A stretch of 64,000 bases of DNA, taken from contig PBTE01000083.1 of the NCBI GenBank assembly GCA_002726515.1, forward strand, positions 1-64,000, in the 5' to 3' direction. The position numbers were made by a program, and so were the translations under genes. Position 1 is the stretch's first letter. The number at the start of each line of letters is the position of its first letter. Below the pieces are notes generated by a model that worked only from the letters and a program-made list of their open reading frames with translations, made no database searches and had not been told where the DNA came from. Shown here piece after piece: positions 17,468 to 27,353 of this stretch. This DNA is from Planctomycetaceae bacterium. Its GTDB lineage: Bacteria; Planctomycetota; Planctomycetia; Pirellulales; Pirellulaceae.

Positions 17468-19594
17468 ATGTCGCTAGATCCTTACTCCTTCTGTCCTTGT
17501 GGCAGTGGCAAGAAAATCAAATTCTGTTGCTGTTCCGACCTGGCTTCCGATCTCGAACAGATCGTCAAAATGTTTGCAGGTGATCAACGGATTGCCTGTC
17601 TCAACCAGGTCGACAAACTGATTGACGAAGGCAAGGATCGCGCCGCGTTTCTGGCAATCAAGACTCGACTGCACTTTGAACTCGAACAGGTTGAAGAAAC
17701 AAAAGAAGTCGTCCAACACTTTCTTGAAAAATATCCGGACAATCCTATCGCGCTCAGTCAATCAGCCATTTTTCAGAGTATTGATACGGAGGGTCCCGAT
17801 GGAGTCGATCTTCTTCAGCGCGCCTTCGATATCTGCGAAGGTAGGATTCCTTCCGACGTCGTTGATGCCCTGGGATCCGTCGCGCAGCGTCTGCTGGCAG
17901 ATGGCAAGGTGATTGCCGCCCGCGCCCATTTGATGATCACGACTGCCTTGAACGAAGAGGATGAAACCAGCCGGGCGCTGGTGGCAGAACTCATGTCCTC
18001 CCAGCGAATCCCGATGCTGCTACGTACGGGCCTATCTCTCTATCCGGTTCCAGAGGATGCACCTTACCGCACCGCCTTGGAGGAAGCTGTCCAGGGGGCA
18101 AATCTGGGACTTTGGGCATCAACCGTTGAGAAACTGGAGTATCTATCGAATCGATTTCCGGAGGAGCCAGCGGTTTGGAGTCGACTGGCAACGATGCAGT
18201 GTTATTTGGGTAATCATCCGCAGGCTATCGAAGCTCTGAGGAAATTCGCTGGGTTGAAACGCGTTTCTTTGGAAGCTGCCGTTGAAGCTGAGGCTCTGGC
18301 CCAGATGCTTGATGTCGATTCCGATGAGTCCCTCGAATTGCGCGCTATCGTATTTCACGTCCCTGATGTAGAACAGCTTGTCGATCGACTTCTTAGCGAT
18401 CCCCAGGCTTCACGCCTGCCGGACGGCCTGGCCCCCATGACCGTGAAAGAAGATGCCCCCCCACCGAAGGCATCCTTCGAAATCCTGGATCGCCCCAAGT
18501 TGACTTCCATGGCAGACGTTGAACCGACTGATCTTCCAAGAATCGTTGGCGAATTGTTTGTGTTTGGCAAACAGACCGATCGTGATGCGCGCGCCGAATT
18601 CATCTTGCCCTCAATCGATCTCGAGGCCGGTCAGATGAAACTCTGCGAGTGGCTTGGTGACCTATTGGGAGCTGAAGAGTCGCAGGTAAAAGTCGCAGAC
18701 ATACCTGGGATCATGGCTCGATTGGAACTTCGCGAAAAATTCCCCGAGGATGCCACAGCAGACCAGATCGATGACCTGCGGACCCAATCGCATGTGACAA
18801 ATATCCTGGAGTGCTGGCCCCACATTGAAATGCAAGTGCTGGACGGCAAAAGCCCCACAGCGGCCGCATCGATTGCGCCGTTACGCAAACGATTACTGGC
18901 CTGTTTGTTACGCCTGGAAATGGGTTTGGAACAAATTCCCCGTAAGCTGGATTCCAATCGACTCCGTGAAAATTTGGGAATACCCCGTCGGGAAACGATT
19001 GATCCCTGGAAGAAAGATCTAACCCAAATTCCCGTCTGGCAGCTGTCACATGTCGACACCTTGAAACTATCGGATGAACAACTGCATCAATCTTTCCAAC
19101 GGGCTGTCATGTATGGTGCGGCCAACGCTATATCACAATTGGGCAGAGAAGCACTTACTCGTGATTCCTTACGGGAACAGCTCCCAACCGACGTCCTCCA
19201 CGGACTGTTAGGTCGTTGGTCTTATTCAAGCCGAGAGGCTTTGGAGCATTTAGTCAGTGCCCGGGAAGCTGCTGTCGATAATGATCGTTCACCTGCCGTG
19301 TGGATAATTGCTGAACTCCCCCTGCGTTTTCAGCGGAGAGAGGTCGACGAGTTTGAAAAGTTGGTTGAAGAAATCCAGCTGCGGTACATCGACGAACCGG
19401 GAATATTACCGCGACTACAACAAACTTTGGCCCAGCTGGGATTTGCATCAAATACGGATGAGCCGCCTGAGGAGACTGCGGAACCTGCATTGGCTGATCC
19501 GACGGAGTCGGCAGGTGAAATTTGGACACCGGAAAATTCCGTAGCGTCAAAGGAAAATGACAAGCCCGGTTTGTGGATACCCGGTGACGATTAA
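17468..19594 (+). CDS. SEC-C motif and TPR-like repeat protein
   Basis: Protein of 708 aa starting with a zinc-binding SEC-C motif (FCPCGSGKKIKFCCC, residues 8-22), known from the SecA C-terminus and from many stand-alone proteins where it binds zinc and often ribosomes or SecB-like partners. The following 270 residues are helical repeats of TPR type (for example QVEETKEVVQHFLEKYPDNPIA and LGNHPQAIEALRKFAGL). The rest is long, acidic and low in recognised features. The SEC-C at the N-terminus is unusual compared with the C-terminal location in SecA. Located 28 bases before ribD and probably co-transcribed with it. Function unknown. Confidence 0.8.
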   Translation: MSLDPYSFCPCGSGKKIKFCCCSDLASDLEQIVKMFAGDQRIACLNQVDKLIDEGKDRAAFLAIKTRLHFELEQVEETKEVVQHFLEKYPDNPIALSQSAIFQSIDTEGPDGVDLLQRAFDICEGRIPSDVVDALGSVAQRLLADGKVIAARAHLMITTALNEEDETSRALVAELMSSQRIPMLLRTGLSLYPVPEDAPYRTALEEAVQGANLGLWASTVEKLEYLSNRFPEEPAVWSRLATMQCYLGNHPQAIEALRKFAGLKRVSLEAAVEAEALAQMLDVDSDESLELRAIVFHVPDVEQLVDRLLSDPQASRLPDGLAPMTVKEDAPPPKASFEILDRPKLTSMADVEPTDLPRIVGELFVFGKQTDRDARAEFILPSIDLEAGQMKLCEWLGDLLGAEESQVKVADIPGIMARLELREKFPEDATADQIDDLRTQSHVTNILECWPHIEMQVLDGKSPTAAASIAPLRKRLLACLLRLEMGLEQIPRKLDSNRLRENLGIPRRETIDPWKKDLTQIPVWQLSHVDTLKLSDEQLHQSFQRAVMYGAANAISQLGREALTRDSLREQLPTDVLHGLLGRWSYSSREALEHLVSAREAAVDNDRSPAVWIIAELPLRFQRREVDEFEKLVEEIQLRYIDEPGILPRLQQTLAQLGFASNTDEPPEETAEPALADPTESAGEIWTPENSVASKENDKPGLWIPGDD

Positions 19595-19621
19595 AAACGA
19601 TCGCCCAATCGGCTGTGCACG

Positions 19622-20725
19622 ATGAACTTCTCGGATCTCGAACGCCGCCACATGCAACGAGCCCTTGAACTCGCAGAACGCGGGCAAGGGTATGTCGAAC
19701 CCAATCCCATGGTAGGTTGCGTGATTGTGTGCCAGGACCATGTCGTATCCGAAGGCTGGCACCGCAGGTACGGTGGACCTCATGCTGAAGTGGACGCGCT
19801 GCTTGCAGCCTCCGATTCTGTCAACAACGGTACGATGTTCGTGACTCTGGAACCCTGCTGCCATGATGGAAAAACACCACCTTGTACAACCGCGATTAAG
19901 GAAGCGGGGATTCGGAAGGTTGTAATTGCCGAACAGGATCCTTATGCCAAAGTGAGTGGCCAGGGAATTGCAGAACTTCAATCAGCGGGGCTGGAGGTCG
20001 AAATTGGCCTGCTGGAAACGGAGGCACATTCGGTCAATGCGCCGTATCACAAGTTGTTGGCAAAACAACAACCATGGGTCATTGCTAAATGGGCCATGAC
20101 CATGGATGGAAACATTGCCACTCACACGGGAAGTAGCCGTTGGATTTCCGGTGAAGAGTCCCGCACCCGGGTGCACAACTTGCGGGGGCGGGTGGATGCA
20201 ATCCTGGTCGGACGAAAAACGGCTGCCCAGGACGACCCTTTACTCACTGCTCGTCCGTCTGGCCCTCGTCAGGCGCTGCGGATTGTCATGGACTCCCAGG
20301 CATCTTTATCTGACCAGTCCCAACTGGTGCGGACGGCCAAACAACACCCGCTCATGGTGGTCACCGTGCCAGAAGCCCGGCAGCAACGCGTTGCGCATCT
20401 GGAATCCATGGGATGTGAAATTTTTTGTTGCAGCAGTGAATCACCTGTGCAACGAATGGACGAATTGCTGGACGAATTGGGAAAACGGAGTATCACCAAT
20501 GTGCTAGCAGAAGGAGGAGGCGAACTGTTGGGTAGCCTCTTTGATCTTGGGGCAATCGATGAAGTGCACGTCTTCATTGCCCCAAAGCTGGTCGGAGGTA
20601 AAAACACCCATGGCGCCATCCTGGGAAATGGAACTTCCGAAATGAGCGACGCCCGGGGAATAGAAGTGTTGGATGTCCAGTTTTGTGATCAGGACATCTA
20701 CGTTTCAGGACGAATCGGGCGATGA
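19622..20725 (+). CDS. ribD: Bifunctional riboflavin deaminase/reductase RibD
   Basis: Protein of 367 aa covering both domains of RibD: the zinc-dependent deaminase (HAEVDALLA followed by EPCCHDGKTPPCT) and the NADPH-dependent reductase (WAMTMDGNIATHTGSSRWIS, RVHNLRGRVDAILVG and NVLAEGGGELLG). It converts the pyrimidine from GTP cyclohydrolase II to 5-amino-6-ribitylamino-uracil phosphate. RibBA, which makes its substrate, is 3.2 kb downstream on the other strand. No FMN-riboswitch pattern was seen before the gene. Confidence 0.95.
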   Translation: MNFSDLERRHMQRALELAERGQGYVEPNPMVGCVIVCQDHVVSEGWHRRYGGPHAEVDALLAASDSVNNGTMFVTLEPCCHDGKTPPCTTAIKEAGIRKVVIAEQDPYAKVSGQGIAELQSAGLEVEIGLLETEAHSVNAPYHKLLAKQQPWVIAKWAMTMDGNIATHTGSSRWISGEESRTRVHNLRGRVDAILVGRKTAAQDDPLLTARPSGPRQALRIVMDSQASLSDQSQLVRTAKQHPLMVVTVPEARQQRVAHLESMGCEIFCCSSESPVQRMDELLDELGKRSITNVLAEGGGELLGSLFDLGAIDEVHVFIAPKLVGGKNTHGAILGNGTSEMSDARGIEVLDVQFCDQDIYVSGRIGR

Positions 20726-20961
20726 ACTATTGGATGTACCATGAGCTGACAGTGAGGTGGAAATCGATACTGGTCACACCCCTCTCGTGTTTCGTTACTG
20801 ACCGGGGCGAACAGAAACCAGCGCTGCTTAATCCTATCGCTTACCTTACAATAAAATTCGACGGTTAATACGATTACTTCCCAGATGACGCGCCAATCAC
20901 GCCATGTCCGCTCGAGCAGAACTGTGAACTCACTGAGCCGATGGCCCCAAAGGAAAATGAT

Positions 20962-22977
20962 ATGATGCTACCAATTGTAATCAACAACAACATGGCCAGA
21001 CTCTTGGTTGCGACATTGGGAACCGGTTTGATTTTGATGTTTTCCGCCTGCAGTGATTCAGCTCCCGAACTGATCACTGCAGAAAACAGTGGACTGCAAG
21101 TCGCGGAAGAAACGTCCGAAAATACTACGGACGACGCAGCCGGAAATTTCGCTCGCCAGCCCGCTGCATCAAGCAGCGCACCAGGATCAACAGGTTCCTC
21201 ATCATCACCTCCAAGTGGTGAGGAGCAATCCATTCCGCAAGACCCTTTTGCAAACTCGGCTCTCGATCTTGTCCCACCTCAATCGCGCGGAGACTCCCCT
21301 CCGCCTACGGGAAGTCTGCCAGCGCGCAGCTCCGCGGAGTTGATAGAATTCATTGAAGACATCGAACAGCGGGTAGCCGCATCAGATATACCCGGTTTAA
21401 CACACGAAGATCAACTGAAATCATTCTCGCAGCTCATGCGAGATCGTTTGCAGGCAGCGGAACAGGTCCTTGTTCAACAGCATTCCCCGGAACAACGACT
21501 TAAGGCCGCACATGCTAAACTCGACTCGCTGCAGGCCCTGATGTTGAGTACCCCACCCGGTAGTTCTGCGAATTCCGACGACCTGAATGCATTGCTGAAT
21601 TATGCCGAGACGCTTCGCACGGACGAAGAAAATAACCTGCGCCTGGCGGGGACGTTCGCCAAACTACAGGCGTTGAATATCGTCGTCGCTTCGGGTGACC
21701 GGGGGGCTGTCGCGGAGCTAGACGAGCTACTGGAATCTCTTCTGACCAGTGACAATCCGGACATCCGGTTACGGGCCGTACAGCAGAAACTGTCCATCAT
21801 GAGCCAGTTCATCCAGGCACAAATTCCCGGAGCCCGCGAAAAACTGGTGGAGTTTGCTGACTCAGTAGCAGACGATTCCGATCCCCGCGTTGTTGAATTC
21901 GCCAGAATCGCACTGCTGTCGCTAGCAGTGCTCGATCTCAGAACGGGTGATGCTGATGACCCTACCCAGATCGTTCTGGATCTTGAAAAGATCTTACAAA
22001 AGGTCAGCAACGCGGAGGACGTGTTTGAAATCGCCAGCACTGCAACGATCATTCTTCTGAATCAAGGCCACCTCCGTGAAGCGACAATCGTGCGAGAACG
22101 AGTTCAGGAAACCTTTCAGGACCATGAGAACCCACAATTAGCCGCTGCGGCGGTCGAGCTAGAATTGAGAGCCGGATTGACCAACTTCCAGCTGCAGGTG
22201 CAATCCGTCATGGGAGGCCAGGTGACGCAAGAGGAGTCACTCTTGTCCTCTGCAGAAGCTCTATTGACTACGGGTGAAGTCGGTGCCCCCAAGCTGAACG
22301 TCATCTTAAGCGCTGCAATTGACTTGGAATATGGAGGTCACATTGAAGTTGCTTCCCAAATTTATGACTGGATCGAGAAAGCTTATCAAGACCACGAGGA
22401 CGAACGGTTGGCTGAAAATGCCACCATGAGCGTCGCCATGGGCCGGTTACGACTGGGGATGGTGGGACAGGCGATTGAGTTGTCCGGCAAAACAGAAACG
22501 GGTGAAGAATTTGATTGGAACCACTACGCTGGGAAGGTCGTGCTGGTCGATTTCTGGGCAACTCACTGCGCTCCCTGTCTGGCAGAGATTCCAAATTTAA
22601 AACGAGTCTACGAGCAGTTTCATGAGGCGGGATTCGAAGTCGTTGGCGTCAATCTGGACTATGACGCCGGCAAAGCAATCCGCTTCATCCAAAAAGAACA
22701 GCTGCCCTGGGTCACCCTGCTTTCAGAAGAGGATGGATCGAATCCCAACGCTGAGCGATACGGCGTACAAGCTATCCCCTTTGTAGCCCTCGTCGGACGA
22801 GACGGCAAGGTTGCTGCTCTGCACGTGAGAGGGCCGGAACTGTCCCCGAAAATCGAAGAGATGCTCGGCGATTCGCTCCGGGAACCACCTGCAGAAGATG
22901 TCTCTGGGACTGATGACACAACGAGCGAAGAAACTCGGCTGACAGCCAAACCCGAACGGGAACTGGCGCTGCCGTAA
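20962..22977 (+). CDS. Lipoprotein with C-terminal thioredoxin-like (TlpA) domain
   Basis: Protein of 671 aa. ATG 20962 is preferred: AAAGGAA lies about six bases upstream, giving a short hydrophobic leader with a lipobox-like FSAC. A Ser/Pro-rich linker follows, then about 400 residues of alpha-helix (EQRVAASDIPGLTHEDQLKSF onwards). The C-terminal domain, around residues 500-640, is TlpA/ResA-like with KVVLVDFWATHCAPCLAEIP, the CAPC redox pair near residue 536 and the cis-proline in AIPFVAL. It is probably an envelope thiol-disulfide oxidoreductase. The helical N-terminal part is unassigned. The end is convergent with the PilZ-like gene. Confidence 0.8.
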   Translation: MMLPIVINNNMARLLVATLGTGLILMFSACSDSAPELITAENSGLQVAEETSENTTDDAAGNFARQPAASSSAPGSTGSSSSPPSGEEQSIPQDPFANSALDLVPPQSRGDSPPPTGSLPARSSAELIEFIEDIEQRVAASDIPGLTHEDQLKSFSQLMRDRLQAAEQVLVQQHSPEQRLKAAHAKLDSLQALMLSTPPGSSANSDDLNALLNYAETLRTDEENNLRLAGTFAKLQALNIVVASGDRGAVAELDELLESLLTSDNPDIRLRAVQQKLSIMSQFIQAQIPGAREKLVEFADSVADDSDPRVVEFARIALLSLAVLDLRTGDADDPTQIVLDLEKILQKVSNAEDVFEIASTATIILLNQGHLREATIVRERVQETFQDHENPQLAAAAVELELRAGLTNFQLQVQSVMGGQVTQEESLLSSAEALLTTGEVGAPKLNVILSAAIDLEYGGHIEVASQIYDWIEKAYQDHEDERLAENATMSVAMGRLRLGMVGQAIELSGKTETGEEFDWNHYAGKVVLVDFWATHCAPCLAEIPNLKRVYEQFHEAGFEVVGVNLDYDAGKAIRFIQKEQLPWVTLLSEEDGSNPNAERYGVQAIPFVALVGRDGKVAALHVRGPELSPKIEEMLGDSLREPPAEDVSGTDDTTSEETRLTAKPERELALP

Positions 22978-23097
22978 GAATGTACCTCACGGCCCCGGTC
23001 TGCCATCGACAAACAGCATTCAGCAGATGCCATAGCACCAGTCGTTCCGTCACCCCGCGGGCAAATTGGCAGTCAGGACCGAAACAGAACTATGCAT

Positions 23098-23637
23098 TCA
23101 ATTACCTGCTCTTCTACAGGAATTCGTTGATTCGGGAATTCGCTGAAAGGGTCCTACAGCGCTCCATTCATTCCCTCGGAAATTTGCTGGATCTTTGCCG
23201 GCATGTTCCCTACCACCAAAGTTCGCAACTCGCAAAAACCGCCCTCCGTTGTCGTACCAACCAAGTTCAGTAAATCGACACCAGGTCAGTTCCACGAGAA
23301 ATGACAGCCAGTGACCGTTGCGACTCGGCAACGAGGCTATTGCTTTGCAAAACGCAATGGGATCCTGGTGATAAAAGTCAAAACCTGTGCTAGAAAGCTG
23401 CTTCCCAACCACAACCACTGACTCACCAGCAGGTTCCGTTCCATCTTCGCCAACCGGACAGAGTTTAATCAAATATGGAAAAGGATGTCGCTCTGAACGG
23501 CGACGATTTTCTGATTTGGACAACGCACGCCGGCTGTCCAACAACCTTCGGACTTGACGGTGAATGTCTTCCGTTGTTTGCCAGCGTTGTAGCGGCAACG
23601 GATTGGTAGAGGTGGCCTGAATCGTGGACGTTGACAT
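23098..23637 (-). CDS. PilZ-like domain protein
   Basis: Protein of 179 aa. The basic ENRRRSERHPFPYLIKL followed by VVVVGKQLSSTGFDFYHQ and VELTWCRF matches the layout of PilZ domains (Arg-rich loop, then a D/NxSxxG-like part), here with LSSTG in place of the classical motif. PilZ domains bind c-di-GMP, but with the altered motif binding is uncertain. The C-terminus is Arg/Gly-rich and not conserved in PilZ. It stands alone between a convergent lipoprotein gene and ribBA. Planctomycetes carry families of such proteins. Confidence 0.55.
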   Translation of the reverse strand: MSTSTIQATSTNPLPLQRWQTTEDIHRQVRRLLDSRRALSKSENRRRSERHPFPYLIKLCPVGEDGTEPAGESVVVVGKQLSSTGFDFYHQDPIAFCKAIASLPSRNGHWLSFLVELTWCRFTELGWYDNGGRFLRVANFGGREHAGKDPANFRGNEWSAVGPFQRIPESTNSCRRAGN

Positions 23638-23841
23638 TCTACACCAAGGAAGAAAAAGGGCAGCCAGGCGCGAAGTGCGCGACAGAAACAGTTGGATCGA
23701 AGAAGTGGTTTGCCGGATTTCGGGCTACACTTGTCGCAGCAACGAATTAGGATTTTCCGACCAGCGAAGAAGAGAAGTAAACTCGGGAATTGAATGGGAA
23801 GATTTCAAAACCCACAATTAATATCTAGTTTACAAAAGAGG

Positions 23842-23885
23842 GCGAGTCAAATGAGTCCGACAAAAACTTGTTGTGACCGACTCGC
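23842..23885 (-). terminator. Inverted repeat downstream of ribBA
   Basis: GCGAGTC (23842-23848) is repeated in reverse complement as GACTCGC (23879-23885) just past the ribBA stop codon. The 30-base loop and missing T-run make a termination role uncertain. Confidence 0.3.
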
Positions 23886-23892
23886 ATCCGGG

Positions 23893-25101
23893 TCATTTGG
23901 GTAAATGATGTCCCATCTTATCTCGTTTGGTGGCCAAGTAGTCTGCGTTGAATTTGTTCATGGGTGGCATGATGGGTACCTGGTCCACAACCTCTAGGTT
24001 GAAACCACCGTAAATAAAAGCATCGGTCTTTTTCGGGTTATTTGTTAATAACCGAACTTTGGTGAGGCCCAAATCCTTCAATAACTGAATCCCTACGCCG
24101 TAGTCCCGCATGTCGGCTTTGAATCCCAAAGCGTGGTTCGCTTCGACAGTATCCATCCCCTGATCTTGCAGCCCGTAAGCTTTGACCTTTTCCACCAGCC
24201 CAATACCTCGTCCTTCCTGAGGCAAATAGACAAGTACTCCACATCCTTCACGGCTGATCATTTCCAGCGCCAACTTTAATTGATCGCCACAGTCACAACG
24301 CAGGGAGTCGATCAGATCGCCGGTAAAACAACTCGAGTGCAACCGTACCAGCGGCGCAGTCGCTGTAGCGATATCACCCATCACTAACACAACGGGTTGC
24401 TGTTGTTCATACTTGACTTCGTAAACAAACAACTGAAAGGTGCCATGTTTCGTCGGCAGTTTGGCCGCGGCCATTCGATTCACAAGTTTTTCAGCCACTC
24501 GCCGATGGGTAATCAATTGTTCAATTGAAATAATCTTCAAACCAAATTCTTCGGACAAGTTCAACAGTTCCTGGCGGTTCGCTCGATCACCGTCGCGGTT
24601 GAGAATTTCACACAGGACACCGGCCGGCGTTAGTTCCGCCATCCGAGCCAGATCAACCGTCGCTTCCGTATGTCCTGCGCGACGTAAAACTCCCCCTTCT
24701 TTAGCGATCAATGGCAAAACATGGCCGGGGCGGACAAAATCGTCCACACGGCTATTGGGATCGATCATCGCTTCGATCGTCCGGGCGCGCTCCTGAGCAG
24801 TAATGCCCGTTTTTGCAGAACAGTGATCGACGGGAACCGTAAACGCCGTCCTCTGAGATTCTGTGTTATGATCCACCATGGGAAAAAGTTTTAGGCGTTG
24901 GCACACATCAGGCAACACCGGAGCACATAACAAGCCACGCCCATGAGTGATCATAAAATTGACGACTTGCGGCGAGATTTTTTCAGCCGCACAGACAAAA
25001 TCTCCTTCGTTTTCACGATCTTCAGCGTCAACAACAATGACGATCTCGCCACGGCCGATGGCCGCCACTGCTTCGGGTACAGAAGAAAATTGATCTGACA
25101 C
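23893..25101 (-). CDS. ribBA: Bifunctional DHBP synthase / GTP cyclohydrolase II
   Basis: Protein of 402 aa with both riboflavin entry enzymes. The N-terminal half is 3,4-dihydroxy-2-butanone-4-phosphate synthase (DAEDRENEGDFVCAAE, RGLLCAP, GHTEATVDLARMA). The C-terminal half is GTP cyclohydrolase II with the zinc site DSLRCDCGDQL and the GTP-site motif YLPQEGRGIGL. GTG 25101 is chosen over the more upstream frame start because AGGAG lies eight bases before it. It provides the two substrates of riboflavin synthesis used with RibD. The 85 bases to the divergent gene at 25187 form a shared promoter region. Confidence 0.95.
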   Translation of the reverse strand: MSDQFSSVPEAVAAIGRGEIVIVVDAEDRENEGDFVCAAEKISPQVVNFMITHGRGLLCAPVLPDVCQRLKLFPMVDHNTESQRTAFTVPVDHCSAKTGITAQERARTIEAMIDPNSRVDDFVRPGHVLPLIAKEGGVLRRAGHTEATVDLARMAELTPAGVLCEILNRDGDRANRQELLNLSEEFGLKIISIEQLITHRRVAEKLVNRMAAAKLPTKHGTFQLFVYEVKYEQQQPVVLVMGDIATATAPLVRLHSSCFTGDLIDSLRCDCGDQLKLALEMISREGCGVLVYLPQEGRGIGLVEKVKAYGLQDQGMDTVEANHALGFKADMRDYGVGIQLLKDLGLTKVRLLTNNPKKTDAFIYGGFNLEVVDQVPIMPPMNKFNADYLATKRDKMGHHLPK

Positions 25102-25186
25102 GTGATTCGCTCCTGATATTCTCTTTCTGGTCCAATGGTTCACTTTGTATTATAGAGTCTAAAATTCGGACTTTTCCAGAGGTAAC

Positions 25187-26014
25187 GTGGAAATGTTAGA
25201 ACGTGAGGAATATATCGAACAGGCCCATTTTTTCCGCGCGTTAGGGGAACGTATGGAAGAACAAATGCCCCTCCAGGAAGTCCTGGCAGGACTGCGTGAC
25301 GAGGCGCTATCAACGACCAAACTACCGCTGGCCATTGATTTCATGATGTCTGAACTGCGCCACCAGGGTGTTTTTGGACCTGCCATGAAACATCTCAACC
25401 ATTACTTCACGCCTTTTCAAACTTATCTGACGGAGGAGGCGGAAAGTGAACAGGGACGATTTGATATGCGTTTAGCTTTTGAAATCTTACATCAGGATGC
25501 CAAATATCATGCGGTAAACGACCTGCCCCAGGGTGTATTTATCTTCGCATTCGAAATACTCTGCAGAAACCGCCTCAGTTACGACCGGGGTTTAAAAGCA
25601 ATTGCAAATGATCCTATCTTTGACGAGAAATGGCGTGAATGGATTTTGACGGTCCGCCGACAGATGGGAATCGTAGATTTTGCCGACATGATCTATGTTC
25701 GTAGTGAATATTATCAATTGAGTAGAATTCGCCGTGGTCTACCTCGCGTGGATGAGCAGGCACCCGTTCTCTTTGGCGAAAAGGAAGGAAAGATTGCCTG
25801 GGCTAACCGCCGCAAGGATCCACTCTATCTTTTCTCGGCACTTCAACGGCAGCTGGGATACCCGGAAGTTGCCAAACCCCAAAAATCGGAAGACGCCTCG
25901 CAGCTGCCCGCTAACATCCTCCGCCGACTGGAACGTCTGGAAACCAGAATCAAGCTTGTAGAAGCCGAGGCACAAGGGGGGATCGATCTGACCACTTTTT
26001 ATGAAAAGTCATGA
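25187..26014 (+). CDS. Conserved-type helical protein, unknown function
   Basis: Soluble protein of 275 aa starting at GTG 25187 (ATG 25193 is also possible). It is predicted mainly alpha-helical, with HFFRALGERMEEQMPLQEVLAGL near the N-terminus and a coiled end ILRRLERLETRIKLVEAEA. Acidic and basic residues alternate, with no membrane or signal segment. No family is recognised. It is divergent from ribBA, sharing an 85-base promoter region, which may mean common regulation but not a proven link to riboflavin synthesis. Confidence 0.6.
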   Translation: MEMLEREEYIEQAHFFRALGERMEEQMPLQEVLAGLRDEALSTTKLPLAIDFMMSELRHQGVFGPAMKHLNHYFTPFQTYLTEEAESEQGRFDMRLAFEILHQDAKYHAVNDLPQGVFIFAFEILCRNRLSYDRGLKAIANDPIFDEKWREWILTVRRQMGIVDFADMIYVRSEYYQLSRIRRGLPRVDEQAPVLFGEKEGKIAWANRRKDPLYLFSALQRQLGYPEVAKPQKSEDASQLPANILRRLERLETRIKLVEAEAQGGIDLTTFYEKS

Positions 26015-26150
26015 AGTGGGACACATGCACAACTTCCTCCGCGGCGCCCCTTGTGTGACATGTAAAATCAATCCCTCGGAAGTTTTCCTTTCGGTTGTCC
26101 TACGTGGCCAAATGTACAAAACATTCCTCTTTTTCATCTTCAGCAGGCGG

Positions 26151-27353
26151 TCATCCGGCCTCGCTGAGTGGTATGTTCAACCGAAAACCAGACGGCACCC
26201 GCCCGGTCACCTGTTCTAGAAAATTTAACAGTTGGGCCTCGAACCGCCCCTCTTGAAAACGCAATGCGTTCTTACGGGCCAGATTGCCTGCAAGCCGGTC
26301 GGAATGATGTTCCAGCCAACTCATCGCTCGGACCAGGGACTCGGGCGACTGCTGGTCAAAAAACACTCCCGTACCCTTCCTTTCTCCACTGGCAGCCAGC
26401 AAGGTCTCCGAAACTCCGCCGCGGCGATAGGCGATGACCGGAGTCCCACAAGCCTGAGCCTCGACCGGAACGATACCGAAGTCCTCCAAACCTGGAAACA
26501 ACAAAGCTCGACAACGGCGGAGGTAACTCCGGATTTCCTCATTACTGCGCCAATGCAGGAATTTGACTTGGGGCCCGGCTATGCGTTCCAGTTTTAAGCG
26601 ATGAGAACCCTCACCAATGATGATAAGTTGACGTCCCATCTTCTGGCTGGCTTGAATTGCCAGATCAATTCTCTTATAGGGCACCAGGGCCGAGACGCAT
26701 AAGTAGAAATCTTCGCGTTGCATTGCATGGCGCGGAGTGTAAAAGTTGGTATCAACCGGCGGATAGATCACTTTCGAAGTCCGGTTGTAACACCGTTTGA
26801 TTCGATCCGCAGTTGTCTCGCTAATTGCAACAAAATGTGAAACACGGTGGCTGACCTTGCGATCCCATTCACAGATGCGATCCAAAATCTCATTGCGAAG
26901 AGGGTTCAACAGGTACTGATCAAGGGCTCGTTTCCAGAACGGACGGGCGGAAGCCAGGGGACCTTCGGGTCCAAAGTACTGGTCGCGACAGTCCCAGGCA
27001 TAACGCATGGGGGTGAAACAGTAACAGACGTGAATCGCATTCGGTGGAACTTGGATGTTCTTAGCCACGGCGTGGCTAAAACTCAGGACGAGATCAACAT
27101 CTTCGTCAATCTTCAGTTGTTGCACCGCCCATGGCATTAGCGGCAGCATGTACCGATAGTAGCGCCTGATACCAGGTATTCGCTGCAACGGACTGGTCAG
27201 GATGTTCATTTTTCTAATTGCGGGCGAAATCGTTTCGGGAGCCACAAGCAGGCAATGCAAACTGGCCTGGGGAAAATGTCGGCAAACAATTTCCAAACAT
27301 TTCTCGCCGCCCCGCATACCGGTTAACCAATCGTGTACGAGTGCGACTTTCAA
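26151..27353 (-). CDS. Family 4 glycosyltransferase
   Basis: Protein of 400 aa of the GT-B fold, family GT4 by pattern. The N-terminus VALVHDWLTGMRGGEKCLE has the Gly-rich loop after a first beta strand. Further features are CYCFTPMRYAWD, typical of WbaZ-type mannosyltransferases, and the donor-site region FPGLEDFGIVPVEAQACGTPVIAYRRGG with the EX7E-like pattern. It likely transfers a sugar (mannose or rhamnose type) to a surface polysaccharide or lipid intermediate. The ATG at 27353 fits the family N-terminus. No polysaccharide cluster surrounds it. Confidence 0.88.
   Translation of the reverse strand: MKVALVHDWLTGMRGGEKCLEIVCRHFPQASLHCLLVAPETISPAIRKMNILTSPLQRIPGIRRYYRYMLPLMPWAVQQLKIDEDVDLVLSFSHAVAKNIQVPPNAIHVCYCFTPMRYAWDCRDQYFGPEGPLASARPFWKRALDQYLLNPLRNEILDRICEWDRKVSHRVSHFVAISETTADRIKRCYNRTSKVIYPPVDTNFYTPRHAMQREDFYLCVSALVPYKRIDLAIQASQKMGRQLIIIGEGSHRLKLERIAGPQVKFLHWRSNEEIRSYLRRCRALLFPGLEDFGIVPVEAQACGTPVIAYRRGGVSETLLAASGERKGTGVFFDQQSPESLVRAMSWLEHHSDRLAGNLARKNALRFQEGRFEAQLLNFLEQVTGRVPSGFRLNIPLSEAG

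Noticed and set aside
20726-20961. FMN riboswitch or other riboswitch near riboflavin genes
   Set aside because: No FMN element sequence pattern was found before ribD or ribBA.
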